Shown here: piece by piece, positions 35,444 through 45,474 of the stretch | Layout of the letters: every line of letters begins with the position of its first letter | Position numbering within the stretch: position 1 is the first letter of the stretch | From: Piscinibacter sp. | GTDB lineage: Bacteria; Pseudomonadota; Gammaproteobacteria; Burkholderiales; Burkholderiaceae_C | Length of the DNA stretch: 64,000 nt | Assembly (NCBI GenBank): GCA_019635485.1 | Contig: JAHBZL010000027.1 | Coordinates: forward strand, 1 to 64,000 | Direction of reading: 5' to 3' | Made by a program: the position numbers and the translations under genes | Notes under the pieces: generated by a model | Database searches by the model: none | The model's input: the letters and a program-made list of their open reading frames with translations, nothing else | What the model was told of the DNA's origin: nothing

Positions 35444-35992
35444 TCAGGCGGCGCGCTTGGCGCGGCCGGCCGGCTTCGCGGCGACGACGCTGCTGCTGAT
35501 CGTCGCGAAGTTCGCCTCGGCGGCGCCGACGGCCTGCTTGGCGGCCTTCTGCACGTTCTCGAAGGTGTCGTTCGCGGCGGCGACGGCGGCCTTCATCAGC
35601 GTGACGGCGTTCTCGCTGCCGGCCGGCGCGTTCTTGACGGCGGTGTCGACCAGCGCGGTGACCTTGGACTGCACGTCGGCGAAACCGGCTTCGGCGGCCT
35701 TGGCCAGCTCGGCCTGCACGCCGGCAGCGATGTCGTACACCTTGCGGGCGTAGGCGGCCGACTTCTCGGCGGTCGGCTGCAGCACGTCGCCCTGCATCGC
35801 GAACAGCTCCTGGACGTCCTTCACCGACAGCGCGGCCTGCGCCTTGGCCGAGGCTTCGCCGAGCGCGGCCTTGGTGACTTCGAGGTTCAGGGCGGCGAGC
35901 TTCTCGACGGCGTCGAGGCTGGTGGCCGACAGGCTCAGCAGGGTGTCGACATTGGCCTTGTGGGCGGCCAGCAGTTGTTCGTTCGTCAGCAT
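35444..35992 (-). CDS. phaP: Phasin (polyhydroxyalkanoate granule-associated protein)
   Basis: A 182-residue, helix-rich, Ala-rich protein of the phasin family that coats PHA granules. MLTNEQLLAAHKANVDTLLSL is close to the usual N-terminus (residues 1-21), and the body is a series of amphipathic helices ending in a basic tail AKPAGRAKRAA. GGAG precedes the ATG at 35992. The upstream region has a sigma-70-like promoter bracketed by two identical palindromes that fit PhaR operators, so expression should rise when PHA granules sequester PhaR. The PHA synthase genes are not in this window. Confidence 0.94.
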   Translation of the reverse strand: MLTNEQLLAAHKANVDTLLSLSATSLDAVEKLAALNLEVTKAALGEASAKAQAALSVKDVQELFAMQGDVLQPTAEKSAAYARKVYDIAAGVQAELAKAAEAGFADVQSKVTALVDTAVKNAPAGSENAVTLMKAAVAAANDTFENVQKAAKQAVGAAEANFATISSSVVAAKPAGRAKRAA

Positions 35993-36033
35993 GGTGGACT
36001 CCAGGGTGTGGTTGGATCGGGAGGAAACTCGAT

Positions 36034-36048
36034 TGCTGCACTGCAGCA
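36034..36048. promoter_or_regulatory. Probable PhaR operator overlapping the phasin transcription start
   Basis: TGCTGC-ACT-GCAGCA, a perfect 6-bp-arm palindrome placed 8-22 bases downstream of the predicted -10 box of phaP. A second copy lies just upstream of the -35 box. PhaR of PHA-producing proteobacteria is known to bind TGC-rich palindromes at phaP and to be released by PHA granules. Confidence 0.7.
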
Positions 36049-36055
36049 TGACTCC

Positions 36056-36083
36056 AGTGTAGTGGCCGCATCCAAAAAGGCAA
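36056..36083 (-). promoter_or_regulatory. phaP: Predicted sigma-70 promoter of phaP
   Basis: On the minus strand TTGCCT (36083-36078), a 16-base spacer and TACACT (36061-36056) resemble a sigma-70 promoter. Transcription would start near 36049, about 57 bases before the phasin ATG. The two TGCTGC-N3-GCAGCA sites flank it closely. Confidence 0.6.
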
Positions 36084-36091
36084 GCGGAAAA

Positions 36092-36106
36092 TGCTGCGAT
36101 GCAGCA
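36092..36106. promoter_or_regulatory. Probable PhaR operator upstream of the phasin -35 box
   Basis: TGCTGC-GAT-GCAGCA, with the same arms as the site at 36034-36048 and a centre-to-centre distance of 58 bp. Two sites flanking one promoter fit repression by a dimeric regulator such as PhaR. Confidence 0.7.
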
Positions 36107-36169
36107 AAAAGTTGCCGATGCGCCGAAATCAGGCCGGCGGAGGGGCCCGCCGCGCGGCCCGTACGGGCC

Positions 36170-37738
36170 TCAGACGGCGCTGACGAGCCGGTTGCGCCCG
36201 GCCGCCTTGGCCGCGTGGACCGCGTCGCTGGCGCGCTGCACCAGGGCGACAGGGCCATCGGTCTCGGCCGTCAGCGCCGCCACGCCGACGCTGGCGGACA
36301 GCGGCACCGGGCGCTGGTCCAGGCTCGTGATGCGCGCCGCGGCGACGTTGCGGCGCACGCGCTCGGCGACCATCGCGCCGGTCGCGAGGTCGGTGTCCGG
36401 CATGACGAGGCAGAACTCCTCGCCGCCGTAGCGCGCGATCCAGTCGGTCAGCCGCACGCTGCCGCGCGCGATCTCGGCGAAGCGGCGCAGCACGAGATCG
36501 CCGGTCGGGTAGCCGAAGCCGGCGTTCACGTCGTGGAAGTGGTCCAGGTCGATCAGCGCGACGGTCAGGGCACGCCCGTGCCGGCGCGACAGCTCGATCT
36601 CGCGCACCAGGCGCGCGTCGAAGTAGCGCCGGTTGTGCAGCTGCGTCAGCGCGTCCTGGTTGGCCTCGCGGCGCGCTGCCTCGACCAGGCTGCGGCCCAT
36701 GTTGGTGACCAGCGTCGTCATGCGCTCGGTCATCACGCGGGTGACGTTCTCGAAGTGGCGCACGTAGAGGTCGCGTTCCTCGCCGCCCGGCCCCTCCTGC
36801 AGCGACTCGTACAGCACGAGGCGGTTGCGGCCGCGGCCCTTGGCCTCGTACATCGCGACGTCGGCCTGGTTCATCAGCTCGGCCACACCCGTCTTGCCGG
36901 TCACGAAGGCCAGCCCGGCGCTGGCGGTGACGGTGATCTGCTCGCCGGGCGCGCCCTCCAGCGGCGCGGGCGCGGTCGGCCCCCAGGCGCCGCCGCCGCT
37001 GGCCGCGTCCGCCCCGTCGCTGTGCACCGCCACACGTCGCTGCGACAGCCGCTCCAGCACACGCTGCACGTCGGCCACGACGGTGGCCCGGTCGTAGCGC
37101 GTGTAGAGCCCGGCAAATTCGTCGCCGCCGAGTCGGGCGATGCGGTCGCCCGGGGCGGCCTCGGCCAGCAGCGTGGCGGCGACGCTGCGCAGCACCTCGT
37201 CGCCGGCCCCGTGGCCGTGGCGGTCGTTGACGTGCTTGAAGGCGTCCAGGTCGAACAGCACGACCGCGCGGCACTCGCCCGGCAGGTCCTGCGCGAGCGC
37301 CTGCTCGACCTGCGCGGCCCAGCGGCGCCGGTTCGGCAGGCCGGTCAGCTCGTCGGTGATCTCGCGCAGCGGCAACAACGCCTCGCCGCCGGGCTCGCGC
37401 GCGAGGCGCAGCAGCCGCATCACCAGCAGCTCGATCGGCTGGGTGCCGCGCACGACGTCGTCGCGCGCCTTGATGAACTCCAGCGTGTCGACCTCCTGCT
37501 CGGCCGATCCGACGACGATCAGCGTCGGCCGGGGGTCCATCACGTACTCGCGCCGCAGCCGGCGGGCATCGGCGAACAGCTCGGCCTGCAGCACCCGCAG
37601 CCCAGCGGTCACCTCGCCGCTCGCCCCGGGCAGGCAGACGGTGACGCGAAAACCGTGGGCGCGCAGCGGCGCCAGCAGCGCCGCGTCGTCGTAGCCCTCG
37701 TGGGGCAGCACCCAGGCGATCGTCTTGCCGTCGTCCAC
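36170..37738 (-). CDS. Tandem GGDEF diguanylate cyclase with receiver-like N-terminus
   Basis: A 522-residue cytoplasmic protein starting at GTG 37738. Residues 1-115 resemble a receiver domain (IAWVLPHEGYDDAALLAPL, PTLIVVGS) but without a clear phospho-Asp. GGDEF domain 1 (about 128-310) has FDLDAFKHVND, HGHGAGD and RLGGDEF but no RxxD inhibitory site. Domain 2 (about 355-522) has RYGGEEF with an RLTD inhibitory site five residues before it, and diverges in the substrate region (DLDHFHDVNAGFGYPTGD). Both signatures are intact, so c-di-GMP synthesis is likely, perhaps with product feedback through domain 2. No EAL domain is present. Confidence 0.9.
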   Translation of the reverse strand: MDDGKTIAWVLPHEGYDDAALLAPLRAHGFRVTVCLPGASGEVTAGLRVLQAELFADARRLRREYVMDPRPTLIVVGSAEQEVDTLEFIKARDDVVRGTQPIELLVMRLLRLAREPGGEALLPLREITDELTGLPNRRRWAAQVEQALAQDLPGECRAVVLFDLDAFKHVNDRHGHGAGDEVLRSVAATLLAEAAPGDRIARLGGDEFAGLYTRYDRATVVADVQRVLERLSQRRVAVHSDGADAASGGGAWGPTAPAPLEGAPGEQITVTASAGLAFVTGKTGVAELMNQADVAMYEAKGRGRNRLVLYESLQEGPGGEERDLYVRHFENVTRVMTERMTTLVTNMGRSLVEAARREANQDALTQLHNRRYFDARLVREIELSRRHGRALTVALIDLDHFHDVNAGFGYPTGDLVLRRFAEIARGSVRLTDWIARYGGEEFCLVMPDTDLATGAMVAERVRRNVAAARITSLDQRPVPLSASVGVAALTAETDGPVALVQRASDAVHAAKAAGRNRLVSAV

Positions 37739-37827
37739 GTCCAGGGGTCCCCGCGCCGGCGGTGAAAGACGCGAGCATACCGGGCTCGGCTTGCCGTGCC
37801 GCGACGGGCGCGGGGCCGGCCCGCGGG

Positions 37828-39276
37828 TCAGCGTGGTGCCGGCGGCTCGATGCGCGGCAGCGACAGCGTGGCCAGCGCGCCGCCGCCCTCGGCGTTGCGC
37901 AGCGCCACGCGGCCGTGGTGCAGCTCGGCGATCTCCTTGACGAAGGGCAGGCCGAGGCCCGTGCTGCGCTTGCCGCCCTGCGGGCGCGCCAGCGAGAAGA
38001 ACTTCTCGAACACCTTGCTGCCGGCGTAGTCGGGGATGCCCGGACCCTGGTCGCGCACGGTCACGTCGACGCTGCGCCCGCGCGGCAGCAGCGCCACCGT
38101 GATGCGCCCCCCCTCGGGCGAGAAGTCCAGCGCGTTGGCCAGCAGGTTGCCGACGGCGCGGCGCAGCAGGAAGGCCTCGCCCTCGACCCAGGCCGGCTCG
38201 ACGACCGCCAGATCGACCTGCAGCCCGCGCGACAGGCCGGCGGCACGCGCGCTGGTCACGCAGTCCTCGAGCAGCGGCACCAGCGCCACGGGCTCGACGC
38301 GCGGCAGGCGCCGGCGCGACTCGAGCGCGGCCAGCTCCATCATGCGGTCCACCAGTTCCTGGATGCGCTGCGTCTCGCGCTCGATGTTGCCGATGAAGCG
38401 CTCGCGGTCCCCGGGCGGCATGCCCGGCTCGTGCAGCAGTTCGGCGGCGCCGCGGATCGCCGACAGCGGGCTCTTCAGCTCGTGGGTCAGCGTCTGCACA
38501 TAGTCGGACACGTAGTTGCGGCCGGCCAGCGCATCGCGCATCTCGTCGTAGGCGGCGCCGAGCGTGCCCAGCGCACGCCGTCCCAGCCGCGGCAGGCTGA
38601 ACGAACGCTGCGCACGCACGTAGCGCACGTAGTCGGCCAGCAGGCCGAACGGGCGCACCACCCAGAGCATCAGGATCAGCACCAGCACCAGCACCGCCGC
38701 CACCGAGGTGGCGCCGACCAGCAGCGTCTTGCGGCGCGCCGCCGCGACGAACTGGTTCAGGCTCTGCACCGGCTTGCCGACGCTGACCGCGCCGACGATC
38801 TCGCCCTGGCTGCGCACCGGCGCGGAGACGTACATCACCGAGCTCAGGTCGTCGCCCGGGATGCGCGGCGTGGTGCGGGCGCGGTACTCGCCGCGCAGCG
38901 CGGCGCCGATGTCGCGCCAGCCCGACCAGTCCTCGCCCTCGCGCCGGCCGAGCGAATCGAACACGACATGCCCGCGGCGGTCGACCACCAGCGCCTGCAG
39001 TTCGACGCCGGTCTTCTCGAAGTCGAAGATGCGCGCCGAGAAGCCGCGCGCGTAGGTGTCGCGGAAGATCGGCCGCAGCACCTCGGCGTCGATCAGTCCG
39101 TCGACGGTGTGCTGCTCGACCAGCGCCGCCAGCAGGTGGGCGGTCTCGACCTGAGACTCCTCGGCCGATTCCCGGTAGCGCGGGTCGATGTCGGCCAGCA
39201 GGCGGTACATCAGCAGCCCGACGCCGGCGGCGTAGGCCAGCAGCACGAGCAGGAAAAGCGCACTGCGCCGGCTCAT
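37828..39276 (-). CDS. creC: CreC-type sensor histidine kinase
   Basis: A 482-residue inner-membrane kinase. Membrane helices at about 6-28 and 188-210 enclose a periplasmic CreC-like sensor region. A HAMP-like linker is followed by the H box LTHELKSPLSAIRG (His near 266) and an ATP-binding domain with NLLANALDFSP, DQGPGIPD, FEKFFSLARP and GLGLPFVKEI. The FSLARPQGGKRSTGLGL stretch is characteristic of CreC. In Escherichia coli CreC responds to carbon source and growth conditions. It lies 19 bp after creB in a cysK-creB-creC string. Confidence 0.92.
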   Translation of the reverse strand: MSRRSALFLLVLLAYAAGVGLLMYRLLADIDPRYRESAEESQVETAHLLAALVEQHTVDGLIDAEVLRPIFRDTYARGFSARIFDFEKTGVELQALVVDRRGHVVFDSLGRREGEDWSGWRDIGAALRGEYRARTTPRIPGDDLSSVMYVSAPVRSQGEIVGAVSVGKPVQSLNQFVAAARRKTLLVGATSVAAVLVLVLILMLWVVRPFGLLADYVRYVRAQRSFSLPRLGRRALGTLGAAYDEMRDALAGRNYVSDYVQTLTHELKSPLSAIRGAAELLHEPGMPPGDRERFIGNIERETQRIQELVDRMMELAALESRRRLPRVEPVALVPLLEDCVTSARAAGLSRGLQVDLAVVEPAWVEGEAFLLRRAVGNLLANALDFSPEGGRITVALLPRGRSVDVTVRDQGPGIPDYAGSKVFEKFFSLARPQGGKRSTGLGLPFVKEIAELHHGRVALRNAEGGGALATLSLPRIEPPAPR

Positions 39277-39295
39277 GGGCGAAGCGCCGGCGGCC

Positions 39296-39988
39296 TTACG
39301 GCGCCGCCGGCAGGTCCTCCGCGAGCGCGTAGCCGCTGCCGCGGTGCGTGCGGATCGGCTCGAGCTGCGGCGCCACCGCCTTCAGCTTGGCACGCAGCGT
39401 CTTCACGTGCGCGTCGACGGTGCGGTCCAGGCTCTCGCTGCGCTCGTCCCACACCTTGTCGAGCAGCACGTCGCGGCTGTAGACATGGCCGGGCCGCTCG
39501 ACCAGCGTCTTCAGCAGGCCGTATTCGTAGCGCGAGAGCTCCAGCAGCTGGCCGTAGTAGCGGATCTGGCGCCGCCCTTCGTCGATCTGGAACGGCAGCG
39601 CGGGCGGCGCGGCCGGCGCACGGGTGCTGCGGCGCAGGATGACGCGCAGCCGCGCGACCAGTTCGCGCGGCGAGAAGGGTTTGGCGACGTAGTCGTCGGC
39701 GCCGAGCTCGAGACCGACCACGCGGTCGATCTCGTCCGCCCGCGCGGTCAGGAACAGCACCGGCACGTCGCCCGTCTCGCGCAGGCGGCGGAACACCTCG
39801 AAGCCGTTCAGGTCCGGCAGGCCCACGTCCAGGATCACCAGGTCCGCCGGCGCCTCGCGCTGGCGCTGCAGCGCGGCCTCGCCGGTGGCGACCCAGTCCG
39901 GCTCGAAGCCGTCGGTGCGCAGCGCGTACTGCAGGGTGTCGGCGATGCCGGGCTCGTCCTCGACGATCAGGACGCGGGGCTTGCTCAC
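39296..39988 (-). CDS. creB: CreB-type OmpR/PhoB-family response regulator
   Basis: A 230-residue regulator. The receiver domain (1-120) has VEDEPG, the phospho-acceptor Asp in [13 protein letters not shown] and KPFSPREL. A winged-helix output domain (about 135-225) has [33 protein letters not shown] and RTHRGSGY. The GTG start at 39988 overlaps the stop of cysK (GTGA), so translation is coupled. Cognate kinase CreC is encoded next. Targets in this organism are not visible. Confidence 0.92.
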   Translation of the reverse strand: MSKPRVLIVEDEPGIADTLQYALRTDGFEPDWVATGEAALQRQREAPADLVILDVGLPDLNGFEVFRRLRETGDVPVLFLTARADEIDRVVGLELGADDYVAKPFSPRELVARLRVILRRSTRAPAAPPALPFQIDEGRRQIRYYGQLLELSRYEYGLLKTLVERPGHVYSRDVLLDKVWDERSESLDRTVDAHVKTLRAKLKAVAPQLEPIRTHRGSGYALAEDLPAAP

Positions 39989-40902
39989 TCGGCGGGCAGG
40001 AAACCTTCGATCGACAGGTAGCGCTCGCCGGTGTCGTAGTTGAAGCCCAGCACGCGGCTGCCGGCCGGCAGCTCGGGCAGCTTCTGCGCGATCGCGGCGA
40101 GCGTCGCGCCGGACGAGATGCCCACCAGCATGCCCTCCTCGCGCGCGGCGCGGCGCGCCATCTCGCGCGCCGCCTCGGCCTCGACCTGGATCACGCCGTC
40201 CAGCAGCTTGGTGTGCAGGTTGGCCGGGATGAAGCCGGCGCCGATGCCCTGGATCGGGTGCGGGCTGGGCTTGCCGCCGCTGATCACCGGCGACGCGGCG
40301 GGTTCGACCGCGAACACCTTCAGCGCGGGCCACTTCGCCTTCAGCGCGGTCGCGCAGCCGGTGATGTGGCCGCCGGTGCCGACGCCGGTGATCAGCACGT
40401 CCAGGCCTTCGGGGAAGTCGGCGGCGATCTCGGCCGCGGTGGTGCGCACGTGCACGTCGATGTTGGCCGGGTTCTCGAACTGCTGCGGCATCCACGCGTT
40501 CGGCGTCTGCTCGAGCAGTTCCTTGGCGCGGGCGATCGAGCCGTTCATGCCCTTCTCGCGCGGCGTCAGCTCGAAGCGCGCGCCGTAGGCGAGCATCAGC
40601 CGGCGGCGCTCGATGCTCATGCTGTCCGGCATCACGAGGACCAGCTGGTAGCCCTTCACTGCGGCGACCATCGCCAGGCCCACGCCGGTGTTGCCCGAGG
40701 TCGGCTCGATGATCGTCGCGCCCGGCTTGAGCGCGCCGGAGGCCTCGGCCGCCTCGATCATCGACAGCGCGATGCGGTCCTTGATCGACCCGCCCGGGTT
40801 CGCGCGCTCGCTCTTGATCCACACCGAGGCGCCGCCGAACAGGCGGTTGACGCGGATGTGCGGCGTGTTGCCGATGGTCTGCAGGATGTTGTCGGCGCGC
40901 AT
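39985..40902 (-). CDS. cysK: Cysteine synthase A (O-acetylserine sulfhydrylase)
   Basis: A 305-residue PLP enzyme that makes L-cysteine from O-acetylserine and sulfide in the cytosol. [17 protein letters not shown] starts the fold. The PLP Lys is in [19 protein letters not shown] binds the substrate carboxylate. [10 protein letters not shown] holds the PLP phosphate. ISSGAT near the C-terminus is also conserved. GAGGAG precedes the ATG. The gene heads the cysK-creB-creC unit and is divergent from hemE, 48 bp away. CysM cannot be fully excluded, but the sequence reads as CysK. Confidence 0.93.
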   Translation of the reverse strand: MRADNILQTIGNTPHIRVNRLFGGASVWIKSERANPGGSIKDRIALSMIEAAEASGALKPGATIIEPTSGNTGVGLAMVAAVKGYQLVLVMPDSMSIERRRLMLAYGARFELTPREKGMNGSIARAKELLEQTPNAWMPQQFENPANIDVHVRTTAAEIAADFPEGLDVLITGVGTGGHITGCATALKAKWPALKVFAVEPAASPVISGGKPSPHPIQGIGAGFIPANLHTKLLDGVIQVEAEAAREMARRAAREEGMLVGISSGATLAAIAQKLPELPAGSRVLGFNYDTGERYLSIEGFLPAE

Positions 40903-40950
40903 GCAGGTCTCCTCGGGAAAGGGCCGAATTATGGGCGTGATAATCGCCGC

Positions 40951-42081
40951 ATGGACGTGCCGCTTCGCAATGACACCTTCGTGCGCGCCTGCCTGCGCCA
41001 GCCCACCGATTACACGCCGGTCTGGCTGATGCGGCAGGCCGGGCGCTACCTCGCGGAATACCGCGAGACGCGCGCGAAGGCCGGCAGCTTCATGGGGCTG
41101 GCGACGAATCCCGCGTTCGCGACCGAGGTCACGCTGCAGCCGCTGGAGCGCTACCCGCTGGACGCGGCGATCCTGTTCAGCGACATCCTGACGGTGCCCG
41201 ACGCGATGGGCCTGGGGCTGAGCTTCGCGCTCGGCGAGGGGCCGCGCTTCGCGCAGCCGGTGCGCGACGAGGCCGACGTGGCCCGCCTCGCGGTGCCGGA
41301 CATGGACAAGCTGCGCTACGTGTTCGACGCGGTCGCGTCGATTCGCCGCGCGCTCGAGACGACCGAGGCCGACGGCCGGCGCGTCGCGCGCGTGCCGCTG
41401 ATCGGCTTCTCCGGCAGCCCGTGGACACTGGCCTGCTACATGGTCGAAGGATCGGGGTCGGACGACTACCGGCTCGTCAAGTCGATGCTGTACGGCCGGC
41501 CGGACCTGATGCACCGCATCCTCGCGATCAACGCGGACGCGGTGGCGCTGTACCTGAACCTGCAGATCGAAGCCGGCGCGCAGGCGGTGATGGTGTTCGA
41601 CAGCTGGGGCGGGGTGCTCGCGGACGGCGCGTTCCAGACCTTCAGCCTCGCCTACACGCGGCGCGTGCTGCGCCAGCTGCGGCGCGAGCACGCCGGCCGA
41701 CGCGTGCCGCACATCGTGTTCACGAAGGGCGGGGGGCCGTGGCTGGAGGAGATCGCCGCGCCGGTCGACGGGGTCGGGCCCGATGTCGTCGGCCTCGACT
41801 GGACGGTCAACCTCGGCGCGGCACGGCGGCGCGTCGACGACGGCGTCGCGCTGCAGGGCAACCTCGACCCGGCCGTGCTGTTCGCCCCGGCGGCCGCGAT
41901 CCGCGCCGAGGTCGAGCGGGCGCTGGAGAGCTTCGGCCCGTCCGAGCGCGCGGACGGCCGCCACGGCGGGCACGTGTTCAACCTCGGACACGGCATCAGC
42001 CAGCACACGCCGCCCGATGCGGTGGCGACGCTGGTCGAGCATGTGCATGGTCACTCTCGCCGATTGCGCCGGCGCGGCTGA
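40951..42081 (+). CDS. hemE: Uroporphyrinogen decarboxylase
   Basis: A 376-residue cytosolic enzyme of heme biosynthesis that removes four carboxyl groups from uroporphyrinogen III to give coproporphyrinogen III. The signature [11 protein letters not shown] (residues 24-34), [14 protein letters not shown] with a catalytic Asp, [16 protein letters not shown] and [13 protein letters not shown] are present. Length is normal for the family (about 350-370). The start ATG 40951 follows a short divergent promoter region shared with cysK. Demand for heme may be high given the multiheme cytochromes encoded nearby. Confidence 0.97.
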   Translation: MDVPLRNDTFVRACLRQPTDYTPVWLMRQAGRYLAEYRETRAKAGSFMGLATNPAFATEVTLQPLERYPLDAAILFSDILTVPDAMGLGLSFALGEGPRFAQPVRDEADVARLAVPDMDKLRYVFDAVASIRRALETTEADGRRVARVPLIGFSGSPWTLACYMVEGSGSDDYRLVKSMLYGRPDLMHRILAINADAVALYLNLQIEAGAQAVMVFDSWGGVLADGAFQTFSLAYTRRVLRQLRREHAGRRVPHIVFTKGGGPWLEEIAAPVDGVGPDVVGLDWTVNLGAARRRVDDGVALQGNLDPAVLFAPAAAIRAEVERALESFGPSERADGRHGGHVFNLGHGISQHTPPDAVATLVEHVHGHSRRLRRRG

Positions 42082-42148
42082 CGCGGTGCCGTCACGATAG
42101 GCAGAATTAATTCCGCAGCCGCCTCCGAGTGGCCCCGTGGGGCTTGAC

Positions 42149-42157
42149 TTATCCCCA
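42149..42157 (+). promoter_or_regulatory. DnaA-box-like sequence
   Basis: TTATCCCCA differs by one base from the consensus TTATCCACA. It lies 68 bases after the hemE stop. On its own it is weak evidence, but a perfect box in the same gap raises its interest. Confidence 0.4.
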
Positions 42158-42189
42158 AAACGCGCCCCGTGCCTTTTGCTCGGCAAACA

Positions 42190-42204
42190 TGCTGCATTGC
42201 AGCA
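42190..42204. promoter_or_regulatory. Third TGCTGC-N3-GCAGCA palindrome (PhaR-like operator)
   Basis: TGCTGC-ATT-GCAGCA has the same arms as the two phasin-promoter sites about 6 kb away. Here the symmetry extends to 8-bp arms (CATGCTGC and GCAGCATG). There is no phasin gene next to it; the nearest downstream gene is priA. Confidence 0.6.
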
Positions 42205-42227
42205 TGGGGATTTCGAGCATCCGCTCT

Positions 42228-42249
42228 AAGTCATTGAATTCATTGACTT
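42228..42249. promoter_or_regulatory. 22-bp near-perfect palindrome centred on GAATTC
   Basis: Arms AAGTCATTGAA and TTCATTGACTT match in 20 of 22 positions. It lies 23 bases after the PhaR-like site in an AT-rich stretch. It is probably a binding site for a dimeric regulator that was not recognised. Confidence 0.5.
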
Positions 42250-42336
42250 CCGGCAGATGCCAAAAACATGGGCATCAGACCTCGACGTTAAGCGGATCAA
42301 CCATTTAGGCGTCATTTGGGCAGGTTGCCCACAAAG

Positions 42337-42345
42337 TTATCCACA
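42337..42345 (+). promoter_or_regulatory. Consensus DnaA box upstream of priA
   Basis: TTATCCACA is a perfect high-affinity DnaA box, 101 bases before the priA ATG. It could let DnaA regulate this replication-restart gene or act as a DnaA titration site. Confidence 0.6.
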
Positions 42346-42446
42346 ACGCCCGTGGAAACTCCAGAAAGGCCCGATGAATCAGGCACTTGCCGCTCAAGTT
42401 GAAGGTCTTGTCGAAGTTCTTCAGCTAACTCGATGCCGGAAGGGCC

Positions 42447-44519
<2,073 letters not shown>

Positions 44520-44528
44520 CGATCTGAA

Positions 44529-45161
44529 TCAGCGCCGCCGCGGCACAGGCGCCGGCCGCGCGGCGTCGGCGAGCAGCAGCGTCGCGCGCACCAGGTCCTC
44601 GACGGCCTCGGCGAGCGTTGCCGCGGGCTCGATCGATTCGATCTCCTCGAGCAGGTCGTCGGCGTCCTCGAGATCGTCGGGGTCGAGGTGCCGGTAGATC
44701 AGTGCCAGCGGCTCCGTGATCCTCTGCGCGTCGAGCTGCTGCAATGCGGGGAACAGCGACATCGCGGTCGCGAAGCCAGCCACCCAGCCGTAGACCGCCG
44801 CCGACGGATCGCCATCGTCCTCGAGTTCGAACACCCAGGGGTCGAACCAATGCCGGGCCGTGATGGCGCGCTCGAGTTCGGCGTGGCGCCGCAGCACGAG
44901 CGAATGCAGGCGGGCCGTGTCGAACCCGGCCGGCACTTCCCGCGCATCCACGTCGACGACATGTGGCAGCCAACGCTCGCGCGGCACCGGTCGCGGCTGC
45001 AGCACGACGCCGCAGAGGTACCCGTCGAGCATGTCCACGTCCAGCGGTTCGAGCGACGCGGGGACGCGGTCCAGCCGTTCCTGCAGTTCGCCCAGTTCCG
45101 CTTCGGTGAGCGCTTGCTGCGCGGCGCGAATCGGACGCGCGGGGAGGTGATTTCTGCGCAT
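44529..45161 (-). CDS. UPF0149/YecA-YgfB-family protein
   Basis: A 210-residue cytosolic protein. LTEAELGELQERLDRVP, SLEPLDVDMLDGYLCGVVLQP and WVAGFATAMSLFPAL are typical of the UPF0149 (YgfB/YecA) family. This protein lacks the C-terminal SEC-C zinc motif that many YecA proteins carry and ends in an acidic helical region. ATG 45161 was chosen; ATG 45170 would add three residues. There is no clear ribosome site. Function of the family is poorly known. It is convergent with priA, nine bases apart. Confidence 0.82.
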   Translation of the reverse strand: MRRNHLPARPIRAAQQALTEAELGELQERLDRVPASLEPLDVDMLDGYLCGVVLQPRPVPRERWLPHVVDVDAREVPAGFDTARLHSLVLRRHAELERAITARHWFDPWVFELEDDGDPSAAVYGWVAGFATAMSLFPALQQLDAQRITEPLALIYRHLDPDDLEDADDLLEEIESIEPAATLAEAVEDLVRATLLLADAARPAPVPRRR

Positions 45162-45474
45162 GTGCGGCATTGTCGCGTCATCGGTGCACCAAGCAGATGC
45201 TCCCTCGTATTGGGGATGGCAAGGCCCCACCCCCAACCATAGAGTTCGACGCATTGCTGTCACACGGGATCTTCATCGATCACGCGCTCAAAGGTCCGGA
45301 ACGCCCGCTCGGCCCCAAGGCCACATGACAGGGCGAGAGACCGACACTGCTCCCAACGACGTCCTTTCTTGAGGACTTGACACAGCCCACCTGCTCACGC
45401 AGGTGGGCTCTTTTTTTGCCTGCACCGCCAGCGCGCGTCGCGGACAATCGGCCTCCTTTCCGGCAGGAGGGCGA
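45162..45474. other. 313-bp intergenic region with a strong terminator, possible small RNA
   Basis: No convincing protein gene is seen; a 70-codon frame ending at 45372 has no domain or ribosome site. A small hairpin GTCCT...AGGAC (45361-45376) is followed by the strong intrinsic terminator at 45385-45417. The terminator faces the plus strand, yet no plus-strand gene ends here, so a short non-coding RNA made from about 45200-45417 is possible. GGAGGG at 45467-45472 is the ribosome site of the sensor kinase gene. Confidence 0.55.
45385..45417 (+). terminator. Strong intrinsic terminator
   Basis: A perfect 9-bp stem (GCCCACCTG and CAGGTGGGC) with loop CTCACG is followed by TC and a run of seven T. 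It is the clearest rho-independent terminator in the window. It ends 58 bases before the TTG start of the sensor kinase gene. Confidence 0.92.

Larger units (their letters stand above)
42082..42446. other. AT-richer 365-bp intergenic region between hemE and priA
   Basis: No convincing gene is seen. The region is visibly poorer in G+C than its surroundings. It holds a DnaA-box-like TTATCCCCA (42149-42157), a TGCTGC-N3-GCAGCA palindrome (42190-42204), a 22-bp palindrome (42228-42249) and a consensus DnaA box TTATCCACA (42337-42345). GGAAGG just before 42447 is the priA ribosome site. A 65-codon frame at 42257-42454 overlaps priA and looks non-coding. The region probably carries the priA promoter plus sites for DnaA and for a PhaR-like regulator. 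Confidence 0.75.

Noticed and set aside
42082-42446. Chromosomal replication origin
   Set aside because: Only one perfect and one near DnaA box are present, with no box cluster, no dnaA or dnaN gene and no clear unwinding element.
45160-45372. 70-codon plus-strand frame ending just before the strong terminator
   Set aside because: No ribosome site, domain or typical codon use; it begins antisense to the UPF0149 gene start. A non-coding RNA explains the terminator better.
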